Below are positions 8,236-14,295 of a DNA stretch of 20,047 bases, in pieces (within the stretch, counting starts at the first letter, position 1; the number at the start of each line of letters is the position of its first letter). The position numbers and the translations under genes are program-made. The DNA comes from Gracilibacteraceae bacterium (GTDB lineage Bacteria; Bacillota; Desulfitobacteriia; Desulfitobacteriales; Syntrophobotulaceae): assembly GCA_031263945.1 (NCBI GenBank), contig JAISEW010000126.1, positions 1-20,047 of the forward strand, written 5' to 3'. The notes beneath the pieces were generated by a model, which had not been told where the DNA came from, did no database searches, and worked only from the letters and a program-made list of their open reading frames with translations.

Positions 8236-8583
8236 ATGCACGAGTATCCTGTGACGCGGGAGTTTATCAATATCGCTTCGCAAAAAGCCCGTGAAGCCAA
8301 CGCGCGCCGCGTGACCCGCATTTGTCTGGTAGTGGGGGAGCAATCCGGGTTCGCGCCCGAGTCTCTGCAAATGTATTTTGAAATGATCGCCGAGGGCACG
8401 ATCTGTGAAAACGCCGCGCTGGAGATAACTACGGTCAAAACGCAATGGTACTGTCCGCGCTGCGACGCGCCTTACGCGCGCCGCCCGCTTTCTTTCGCCT
8501 GTCCGCGCTGCGGACGGGACGGAAAACCCACGTCCGTCGGCAGAGAGTTTTATGTGGATCGCATCGAGGTGGCCGAGCAATAA
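8236..8583 (+). CDS. hypA: Hydrogenase/urease nickel incorporation protein HypA
   Basis: This 115-residue protein has the HypA hallmarks: an N-terminal MHE, whose His2 is the nickel ligand, and a zinc site made of two CPRC motifs (Cys73/76 and Cys89/92) at the usual positions. HypA passes nickel to [NiFe]-hydrogenase precursors with HypB. No hypB-F, hydrogenase or urease gene lies in this window, so it is an orphan copy here. Its only close companion is a nitroreductase 6 bases upstream. The Shine-Dalgarno is weak (GGAA). The stop codon abuts the stop of the convergent DUF4349 gene with no bases between, so transcripts from the two sides must overlap or terminate inside the genes. Confidence 0.93.
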   Translation: MHEYPVTREFINIASQKAREANARRVTRICLVVGEQSGFAPESLQMYFEMIAEGTICENAALEITTVKTQWYCPRCDAPYARRPLSFACPRCGRDGKPTSVGREFYVDRIEVAEQ

Positions 8584-9795
8584 TCAGCTGTCAGCGCCGG
8601 CGTCCTGCTCGGTCTCCGCGGGGGTCCCCGGGTGCAGAGCCGCTGTTATCGCCGCTTGGCGCCTTGCTTTTTTCGCCCGCAGCCACGCGCGCAGGACCAG
8701 CGCCGCGATCAGCAGGATGATGAGAACAGGCAAGGCGTAGCCCAGAAGGACCACGACGCTGTTGAATCCGTTCCAGGCCATGCTCACGGTCTTGATCACC
8801 GCGTTTTTAGCCGCTTCCAGTGTACGGGAGAACGATACGGGCTGCCAGGGATCCGTCACCGCGACGTCCGTGCGCTGCTGCGTCAGTTCCAGATTCACTT
8901 CCGAATAAGTGAGCTTGCTGTCCCAATACTTGAGTTGACCGGTCAGCGACTCTTTTTCCCTGCGCACTTCGTTGAGCGCGTTTTCTATCATGATCATTTC
9001 CTCCACGGTCTCCGCGGCGGAAAAAAACTCCAGATAGCGATCCTCCTGGGCCTGCCAGGATTTGAGCCGGCTGTCCGTGTCCATATACTGTTCGGTTATA
9101 TCATTGGAATAAATATACTTATCTGTAACCGTGCCCCATGTGGGGAGCGAATCGGCGAAAGCGGCGAACTCCGTCGCCGGGACGCGCAAATTCAGCGAAC
9201 CGTACTGCCAGTAATCCTGATTGTTCTGGCGCGAACCGGAGACGTACCCGCCCAGTTCCCGCGCCCGCGCTTCCAGGGCCCGCATGGCTTCGGCGACGTT
9301 ATCGACGCGCAACTGAGCGTCCAGCGTGTATATTATTTTATCTTCGCGCGGCGCTTCCTCAGGGCTGACCGCGCCGCCCCCGGCGGCTCCGCTCACGTTT
9401 TCCGTCAAATATCCCGCCCCTCTGTCATAAGCCTCCCCTCCGTCATAAGCCATCTCATTGGCGCTGTCAGCCTGCGCCATCGCCATCGGCGCCTCCGCCG
9501 CCCCCCCGGAGGCCAGACCGCCATAAGCGTTAGAGACGGCGTTTCCGAGCGGGCCGCGGGCGGAGTTGACCAAAACAACGCAAACGAGGATAAGCGCGGC
9601 GGCCGCTATAATATAGCGGAGCCGCGGCATCTTTTTCCACGCGAATTTTGGCGCCGCCGGCTTTTGGGTCAAATCCCGCGTTTTAGCGCGAATACGCTCT
9701 TTAACTGTTTCATCCGCTTCCAGTCCGGCAAAAAAACGCGCGGCGCGCTCGCCGTCCCCGTCTTCCCGCCACAGGGTCAATTCTTTGTCGTCCAT
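8584..9795 (-). CDS. DUF4349 membrane protein, candidate anti-sigma partner
   Basis: This 403-residue protein has a cytoplasmic N-terminus of about 55 residues and a TM segment (YIIAAAALILVCVVLV). A low-complexity Ala/Gly/Met-rich linker follows, then a DUF4349 domain (about 140-320, with IIYTLDAQLRV, LGGYVSGSRQN, LNLRVPATEFAAF and a coiled-coil near EEMIMIENALNEVRREKESL). A second TM segment (LLGYALPVLIILLIAALVL) leads to a short basic tail. The gene starts 13 bases after the ECF sigma stop with a GGAGG site, so the two are one unit. Position suggests the N-terminus holds the sigma factor. It has no His or Cys, so the classic zinc anti-sigma motif is absent. The sensing role is inference. 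Confidence 0.85.
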   Translation of the reverse strand: MDDKELTLWREDGDGERAARFFAGLEADETVKERIRAKTRDLTQKPAAPKFAWKKMPRLRYIIAAAALILVCVVLVNSARGPLGNAVSNAYGGLASGGAAEAPMAMAQADSANEMAYDGGEAYDRGAGYLTENVSGAAGGGAVSPEEAPREDKIIYTLDAQLRVDNVAEAMRALEARARELGGYVSGSRQNNQDYWQYGSLNLRVPATEFAAFADSLPTWGTVTDKYIYSNDITEQYMDTDSRLKSWQAQEDRYLEFFSAAETVEEMIMIENALNEVRREKESLTGQLKYWDSKLTYSEVNLELTQQRTDVAVTDPWQPVSFSRTLEAAKNAVIKTVSMAWNGFNSVVVLLGYALPVLIILLIAALVLRAWLRAKKARRQAAITAALHPGTPAETEQDAGADS

Positions 9796-9808
9796 ATCAT
9801 CGCCTCCA

Positions 9809-10300
9809 CTAAACCGACGCTGTTTCCTGTTCCCAAGCCCGGCGAAAATTCTGTTTGGCTCTGTACAGCAGGCTGTCGACCGCCTGCGGGGTCACCGCCA
9901 TCACCTCCGCGGTTTCCCTGGCGCTCAGGCCCTCTATCAGCCGAAATTCAATCACGGCCACCTGGTTTTCCGGCAGCCCGGCGAACACATTGCGGATAGC
10001 GAGCGATTCAGGCACGGTTTCCGCCGGATTCAGGGCGCCGGTCAATACCGGTTCTTCCCCCAGCGGCGCCGTCGTCTGTTTGCGGCGGCGGTAATATTCC
10101 GCCACATGCCGGGCCGTTATTTTCAGCGCCCAGGTTTTCAGGGAGCTTTTACCGGCAAAACCGCCGCTGGCTTTCCATATGCGCGCCATGACCTCCGCCG
10201 TCACGTCTTCCGTTTCCGCGGCCGGGACACGCAGGCGGACATAGCGATAAACAGCCGGAAACAGCACGTCATAGACCTGGCCGAATACATTGCTGTCCAT
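9809..10300 (-). CDS. ECF-family RNA polymerase sigma factor
   Basis: This 163-residue protein has the two-domain ECF layout. Region 2 covers about residues 8-75 (YDVLFPAVYRYVRLRVP, DVTAEVMARIWKASGGF, LKTWALKITARHVAEYYRRRK). Region 4 covers about 105-155 (LPENQVAVIEFRLIEGLSARETAEVMAVTPQAVDSLLYRAKQNFRR) with the helix-turn-helix that reads the -35 element. There is no region 1 or 3 and no extra C-terminal domain. The ATG follows GGAAGGAGG at a 6-base spacing. The DUF4349 membrane protein is encoded directly downstream, and ECF factors are usually held by such a cotranscribed partner. The regulon cannot be read here; a possible self-promoter is noted separately. Confidence 0.93.
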   Translation of the reverse strand: MDSNVFGQVYDVLFPAVYRYVRLRVPAAETEDVTAEVMARIWKASGGFAGKSSLKTWALKITARHVAEYYRRRKQTTAPLGEEPVLTGALNPAETVPESLAIRNVFAGLPENQVAVIEFRLIEGLSARETAEVMAVTPQAVDSLLYRAKQNFRRAWEQETASV

Positions 10301-10404
10301 TCGGAGCCTCCTTCCTTTGCCTTTGCGTTATATATAGTCGCGTCAAAAGCGCGGGATCTGACGCCGCGCCGCAAAAAAATCGTTACCGTCGTCATTGCGA
10401 GGGA

Positions 10405-10659
10405 TCAATCAGCGCTCTCCAAGGCGGCGAGGATGGCGCGGGCCAGCTGATCCGGGCAGGAAGTTCCCCGTCCTTCGCAGTCGATGCCCTTGAGTTTCGC
10501 CGCGAGCTGCTCGGCCGGCAATCCTTCCGCCAGCGCGGCCACGGCTTGCGAATTGCCGTGACAGCCTCCCCGGAAGCGCACGCCGCTCACGGTTTGCCCG
10601 TCCAGATCAAAGGAGACCTCTGTCGCGCATGTGCCGCGCGTTTTATAACTGTATCGCAT
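10405..10659 (-). CDS. TSCPD domain protein (TIGR03905-like)
   Basis: This 84-residue protein ends in GRGTSCPDQLARAILAALESAD, with the TSCPD signature. The N-terminal half has TRGTCATEVSFDLDGQTV and FRGGCHGNSQAVAALAEG, matching the small stand-alone TSCPD family (TIGR03905). The same domain occurs at the C-terminus of some class II ribonucleotide reductases. The function of the small version is unknown. Four cysteines (in GTC, GGC, DC and SCPD) could bind a metal or be redox-active. A GGGAGG site lies about 6 bases before the ATG. It starts 42 bases after the folate cyclo-ligase gene and is probably cotranscribed with it. Confidence 0.85.
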   Translation of the reverse strand: MRYSYKTRGTCATEVSFDLDGQTVSGVRFRGGCHGNSQAVAALAEGLPAEQLAAKLKGIDCEGRGTSCPDQLARAILAALESAD

Positions 10660-10701
10660 ATAACCTCCCGGAGTCCTTTAAGTATTATGGTATTAGCCGG
10701 T

Positions 10702-11268
10702 TTAGAGACCCATATAAGATATACCGTTTTCACTGACAAGGCAAGCCAATTTCTGGTCATGCGGCTCGCAGGGTACTGATGGTAAAATTTGGAATGAAAA
10801 GGCCAGCCCGCAGACGAGGGCGTCCGAGCGGCGCCGCGGCAGGAAGCGGTCATAATAACCGCCGCCGTATCCCAGACGGCGGCCGGCGAGGTCGAAGGCC
10901 AGCCCGGGAGCGAGGATGAGATCCAGAACGTCCGGGGGAGCGGGAAGGAAGGAGGAGAGCGGTTCTAAAATGCCCAGCGCGCCCGGCGCCAGATCCTGGG
11001 CGAGGGAATATATCCGGCAGGCGAACATCCGGCCCTTTTCGATCCGGGGGATGAAAAGCGCGCGCCCCCCGGCGAGAATAGCCTCCGCTAAGTCTCTCGT
11101 TTCCACTTCCGAGCCGACGCTCATGTATAAAAAAACCGATTTGCTCCTGCCAAAAAAGGCACTTTCCAGGACGCGCGCCGTTATTGACCGGCTTTTTTCC
11201 GCGCGTTCCGCGGCCGGCCAGTTATTCCTCCGTTCGGACATCAGTTTTCTTAAAGCTGTTTTAGGCAA
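10702..11268 (-). CDS. fau: 5-formyltetrahydrofolate cyclo-ligase
   Basis: This 188-residue enzyme would convert 5-formyl-tetrahydrofolate to 5,10-methenyl-tetrahydrofolate using ATP, feeding the one-carbon pool. Visible family blocks are LRKLMSERRNNW at the N-terminus, VFLYMSVGSEVETRDLAEAI, and LGILEP. The nucleotide/folate motif DLILAPGLAFDLAGRRLGYGGGYYDRFL (about residues 115-142) is a clear signature. The start is TTG at 11268 with AGAGGG about 6 bases upstream; the next in-frame ATG has no such site. The gene lies downstream of tsaD after a 229-base gap that holds DnaA-box-like sequences and a palindrome, and it is followed by the TSCPD gene. Confidence 0.93.
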   Translation of the reverse strand: MPKTALRKLMSERRNNWPAAERAEKSRSITARVLESAFFGRSKSVFLYMSVGSEVETRDLAEAILAGGRALFIPRIEKGRMFACRIYSLAQDLAPGALGILEPLSSFLPAPPDVLDLILAPGLAFDLAGRRLGYGGGYYDRFLPRRRSDALVCGLAFSFQILPSVPCEPHDQKLACLVSENGISYMGL

Positions 11269-11318
11269 TAATACCCTCTACTTCCATAGGAACTGCATCT
11301 CTCTCTTTCCGCAGCCGG

Positions 11319-11336
11319 CAATGTTCCGCAACATTG
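11319..11336. promoter_or_regulatory. 18-bp palindrome in the leader of the folate cyclo-ligase gene
   Basis: CAATGTT and AACATTG form perfect 7-bp arms around CCGC. The site lies about 50 bases before the TTG start. It could be an operator or a small RNA hairpin (4-base loop). There is no U-tract, so it is not a standard terminator. Confidence 0.5.
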
Positions 11337-11446
11337 TAATTTTTACTTTCGTCTTTGCAGAATAACTTTCAAGCCTGCCGGATAAAACTGCGCGGGCGGT
11401 TTTTCCACTGCCGGGACCTCAAATCGAACTCCTTTGTCCATGCGCA

Positions 11447-11479
11447 TTATCCACATTATCCACAAAAACATGTTGATAA
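11447..11479. promoter_or_regulatory. Cluster of DnaA boxes
   Basis: Two perfect DnaA boxes, TTATCCACA at 11447-11455 and 11456-11464, abut head to tail. A third, TTATCAACA (one mismatch), is on the other strand at 11471-11479. They sit just past the tsaD stop in a 229-base gap next to an AT-rich stretch at 11501-11525. DnaA binds TTATNCACA. The effect here (gene control, titration or chance) is unknown. Confidence 0.6.
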
Positions 11480-11497
11480 CTCTTGTGCAAAGTCCAC

Positions 11498-12538
11498 TTA
11501 CATTTTTCTATTTTCTTTGTAAAAATCGTGTAAGATAAGCCCGGGAACCGCATTCAAACGCCAATCGGCGAATGAAGACGCCAAGTAACGCCAGTGACCG
11601 CACATGGCTACCATCGCTCCGTTATCCGTGCAGTAAACCGGCGCCGGATAAACGAAAGCCACGCCCCGCGCCTCGGTTTCCGCGCGCAGCCGCCGGCGCA
11701 GGGCCTGATTGGCGGCCACGCCGCCGCCGAGGGCCAAAGTGCGCACACCGGTCGCTTCCAGAGCGGCGACGGTTTTCCGGGCCAGAATATCCACGACCGC
11801 CTGCTGAAAAGAAGCGGCCACGTCGGCGACTTTGAGATCCTCGCCTTTCAGGCGCGCCCGGTTCAGGGAGTTCAACACGGCGGATTTCAAGCCGCTGAAA
11901 CTGAAATCCCAACTGCCCGGTTCCAGCGCCGCCCGCGGAAAAGCGAAAGCCGCCGGGTCTCCGTCTCTCGCCGCCTGTTCTAAGAGCGGCCCGCCCGGAT
12001 AACCCAGACCGAGCGCGCGGGCCACTTTGTCAAAAGCCTCGCCGGCCGCGTCGTCCCGCGTGCGGCCCAGCACCCGGTAGCGCAGATGGCCGGACAGGAG
12101 GATGAGATGAGTGTGGCCGCCCGAGACGAGCAGGGCCAGCAGGGGGAATTCCAAATCGGGATGTTCGAGAAAATTGGCGTAGATATGCGCTTCTAAATGG
12201 TTGACGGCGACGAGCGGTTTGCCGGCGGCAAAGGCCATCGCTTTCGCCCCGGAGACTCCGACCAGCAGCGACCCCACCAGTCCGGGCCCATAGGTCACGG
12301 CCACGGCGCTTAGATCGCCGAAGCCGACGCCGGCTTGGGTCAAGGCCTCCCGCACCACCGGACCCAGGCGCAGGCAATGCTCGCGGGACGCTATTTCCGG
12401 CACCACGCCGCCGAATACGGCGTGGGTCTCCGTTTGCGAGGAGACGACATGACTTAAAAGACGGCGGCCGCCCCGCAGAACCGCCGCCGCCGTTTCGTCG
12501 CAGCTGGTTTCAATCCCGAGTATCAGTGTGTCGTCCAT
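11498..12538 (-). CDS. tsaD: tRNA N6-adenosine threonylcarbamoyltransferase TsaD
   Basis: This 346-residue protein transfers the threonylcarbamoyl group to A37 of ANN-reading tRNAs, working with TsaB and TsaE. It starts with LILGIETSCDETAAAVL. Metal-binding His114 and His118 are in NHLEAHIYANF. Other conserved blocks are TYGPGLVGSLLVG, VSGGHTHLIL, GEAFDKVARALGLGYPGG, FSGLKSAVLN, GGGVAANQALRR, and the late YCTDNGAMVA with its metal-ligand Asp. The length is normal. The ATG has a GAAGGAG site about 11 bases upstream and lies 46 bases after rimI. It is the last gene of the tsaE-tsaB-rimI-tsaD run. Confidence 0.97.
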   Translation of the reverse strand: MDDTLILGIETSCDETAAAVLRGGRRLLSHVVSSQTETHAVFGGVVPEIASREHCLRLGPVVREALTQAGVGFGDLSAVAVTYGPGLVGSLLVGVSGAKAMAFAAGKPLVAVNHLEAHIYANFLEHPDLEFPLLALLVSGGHTHLILLSGHLRYRVLGRTRDDAAGEAFDKVARALGLGYPGGPLLEQAARDGDPAAFAFPRAALEPGSWDFSFSGLKSAVLNSLNRARLKGEDLKVADVAASFQQAVVDILARKTVAALEATGVRTLALGGGVAANQALRRRLRAETEARGVAFVYPAPVYCTDNGAMVAMCGHWRYLASSFADWRLNAVPGLILHDFYKENRKM

Positions 12539-12580
12539 TTACGCCAATGCTCCTTCCCTGTAATGTCAGCTTTCCAGTCT

Positions 12581-12616
12581 CCCGTCATTCCGGGCTTGTC
12601 CCGGCTTGGCCCGGGA
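12581..12616. repeat. REP-like GC-rich palindromic element overlapping the rimI 3' end
   Basis: CCGGG-CTTGT-CCCGG-CTTGG-CCCGGG (12590-12615) follows GTCATT. It makes overlapping hairpins with 5-bp stems and a 10-bp internal period. The layout resembles the widespread intergenic palindromes of the type GTCATTCCGGGCTTG. It supplies the last residues (PGQAGTSPE) and stop of RimI. No second full copy is seen in the window; a fragment reading CGTCATTGCGAGGGA at 10389-10403 is only loosely similar. Confidence 0.5.
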
Positions 12617-13061
12617 TCAGACACGCCCACATGATAACTGCGTCTTCGCGGTTGTCCTCATAATAACGCGGGCGGAACCCCTCCGCCGTGAAACCCAATT
12701 TTTGGTATAAAGCTTGGGCCGCCGTGTTGGAGCGCCGCACTTCCAAAGTCATTTTGCTGATGCCGGCCGGGATCAATTCCGCGATCACGGAGCGAAGCAA
12801 AAATTCCCCCCAGCCCTGCCGGCGGCAATCTTCCCGGATGGCGATATTCGTGATATGCGCCTCGTCAAAAATCAACCAAACCCCGATGTAGCCGCGCACC
12901 TGCCCATCCGCTTCCAGACAGAAATAGCGGGCCAGTTTGTTCTTGGTGATATCCGCCTTGAGCGATTCCAGCGACCAGGGCCGGGCAAAATTCGCCGTCT
13001 CCAGAGCCGCCACCGCCGGAACGTCCCGCGGCTCCGCCGGTCGCACCCGCACTTCGCTCAT
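12585..13061 (-). CDS. rimI: Ribosomal protein S18-alanine N-acetyltransferase RimI
   Basis: This 158-residue GNAT acetyltransferase has the acetyl-CoA motif AIREDCRRQGWGEFLLR (about residues 74-90), MTLEVRRSNTAAQALYQKLGF and RPRYYEDNREDAVIMW, as in RimI. RimI acetylates the N-terminus of ribosomal protein S18 and in some bacteria other proteins. The start is the ATG at 13061, overlapping the tsaB stop as ATGA, so the two are translationally coupled. A much longer in-frame upstream extension reads as low-complexity antisense of tsaB and is rejected. The final residues PGQAGTSPE lie in a palindromic repeat and look like an added tail beyond the usual RimI end. Confidence 0.93.
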   Translation of the reverse strand: MSEVRVRPAEPRDVPAVAALETANFARPWSLESLKADITKNKLARYFCLEADGQVRGYIGVWLIFDEAHITNIAIREDCRRQGWGEFLLRSVIAELIPAGISKMTLEVRRSNTAAQALYQKLGFTAEGFRPRYYEDNREDAVIMWACLIPGQAGTSPE

Positions 13062-13819
13062 GCCCTCGCCTCCGCGGCCCGGCGGCGGACTTCGGCTTCC
13101 GGCAGCCGGATATAATAAGGTTCGACCTGCCATAAGGGCGGCTCGCCCCCCGGCGCGCCGGGGGAGGCGGGCAGGCCGGCCGCGCCCAGGAGAGCGGCCT
13201 CCCGGGCCGCGTACGCTCCGCGCGTCAAGGCGAGCGCTCCGGGCAGCGCGCGCGCCCCCGCGGCCGGCCCGCCCGCCAGGTCCCGGCCGGCTCGCTCCGC
13301 GCCTTCGCCGGCGAGCAATACCGGACCCGGCCGGGCCGCGAGCCGCTCGCCCAAGTCCCGCGTCGCCACGGCCTGCGGCGGCTCCAGGGTCTCGCGCCGC
13401 CAAACCGCCGCCCCGGTCGGGTCCGCCGACTCCCGCCAGCGGTAGCGCGCCATATACCACTCGCCTTTGCGCGCGTCCAGCAAAACCACAATATCCTCCG
13501 GGCGGCCCCAACCGGCCCAGGAGATGATATCCAGCGAACAAAGGCCCAGAACCGGGATTCCCAGGACCTGGGCCATCCCCTGGGCCGTGGCGATGCCGAT
13601 GCGGATGCCCGTGAAAGAGCCGGGTCCGCGCGCCACGGCGATAAGCCCCAGATCCGCGGGCTGCAGACCGCAGACCGCCAGAAGCTGCTCCGTCATGGGC
13701 AGCACTCTTTCCGAATGGGGTTTTTCCGTCCGGAGGAAACTCTCGCCGGTCAGGCGGCCGTCCGCGCTCAGAGAGAGGGCCGTTACAGAGGTGGCGGTAT
13801 CGACGGTCAGTATATTCAT
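13058..13819 (-). CDS. tsaB: t6A biosynthesis protein TsaB
   Basis: This 253-residue paralogue of TsaD forms the TsaB-TsaD-TsaE complex needed for t6A in tRNA. It has the typical opening NILTVDTATSVTALSLS, then KPHSERVLPMTEQLLAVCG and the signature IAVARGPGSFTGIRIGIATAQGMA. A middle segment reads LLDARKGEWYMARYRW. The C-terminal third is an unusually Ala/Gly/Arg-rich stretch (about 175-225) in very GC-rich DNA (roughly 13140-13330) before the closing VEPYYIRLPEAEVRRR. The start is ATG 13819, overlapping the tsaE stop (ATGA); its own stop overlaps the rimI start in the same way. Longer frames upstream are not needed. Confidence 0.95.
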   Translation of the reverse strand: MNILTVDTATSVTALSLSADGRLTGESFLRTEKPHSERVLPMTEQLLAVCGLQPADLGLIAVARGPGSFTGIRIGIATAQGMAQVLGIPVLGLCSLDIISWAGWGRPEDIVVLLDARKGEWYMARYRWRESADPTGAAVWRRETLEPPQAVATRDLGERLAARPGPVLLAGEGAERAGRDLAGGPAAGARALPGALALTRGAYAAREAALLGAAGLPASPGAPGGEPPLWQVEPYYIRLPEAEVRRRAAEARA

Positions 13820-14295
13820 GGCCGCAAAAAAGAGGAGAGCCTTTCTCCCCAATATTCCTCGGCGCAGGACAGCCTGATCTGGCGCGGCTCGCTCCCGCCG
13901 CCGGTTATTTCCAGCCGCAGGGCTTCCGGGCCCGCCGCCGCCGCGATCAGCTCGGGCCATTCCGCCATGACGATCGCGTCCGGGTGGAAAAAACTGTCTA
14001 CGCCTATGACGTCCGCTTCCTCCGTCCGGGTCAGCCGGTACAGATCCAAATGGATCAGGCGCGTCCGCCGTCCGCCGGCCACGGCCTCGTATTCCGCCGC
14101 CAAAGTAAAAGTGGGGCTGGTGATCGGCTCCGTAACGCCTAAAGCCCGGCCCGCTCCCTGCACCAGCGCCGTTTTGCCGGCGCCGGATCCCCCGAAAAGC
14201 AGAACTATATCGCCGCCGCGCAGACCGGCGGCGAGAGCGGCGCCGAAACGCTCCGTTTCCGCCGCCGAGGGCAGAGAAAAAATCTTTTCAGTCAT
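13816..14295 (-). CDS. tsaE: t6A biosynthesis ATPase TsaE
   Basis: This 159-residue P-loop ATPase turns over the TsaB-TsaD complex. The Walker A motif is GGSGAGKT (residues 35-42), where most relatives have Asp-Leu in place of the Gly-Ser. TSPTFTLAAEY (59-69) and LIHLDLYRL follow, then the VMAEWPE block that supplies the tryptophan and glutamate typical of TsaE. The ATG at 14295 overlaps the upstream amidohydrolase by 8 bases, and the stop overlaps tsaB. It is the first of four t6A/rimI genes in one direction. Confidence 0.95.
   Translation of the reverse strand: MTEKIFSLPSAAETERFGAALAAGLRGGDIVLLFGGSGAGKTALVQGAGRALGVTEPITSPTFTLAAEYEAVAGGRRTRLIHLDLYRLTRTEEADVIGVDSFFHPDAIVMAEWPELIAAAAGPEALRLEITGGGSEPRQIRLSCAEEYWGERLSSFLRP

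Noticed and set aside
8632..9999. 455-codon plus-strand open frame
   Set aside because: It is antisense to the DUF4349 and sigma genes, which have clear domains, Shine-Dalgarno sites and TM segments.
10389..10403. Full interspersed repeat of the GTCATTGCGAG type
   Set aside because: Only about 15 bases match, with no partner arm, so it is too short to support.
11343..11471. 42-codon minus-strand frame starting within the DnaA boxes
   Set aside because: Only a weak AGAG site precedes it, and its N-terminus FLWIMWIM is just the translated DnaA repeats. It is not listed as a gene.
11447..11479. Replication origin oriC
   Set aside because: Only three boxes, no dnaA, dnaN, rpmH or gyrase genes nearby, and no clear long AT-rich unwinding element.
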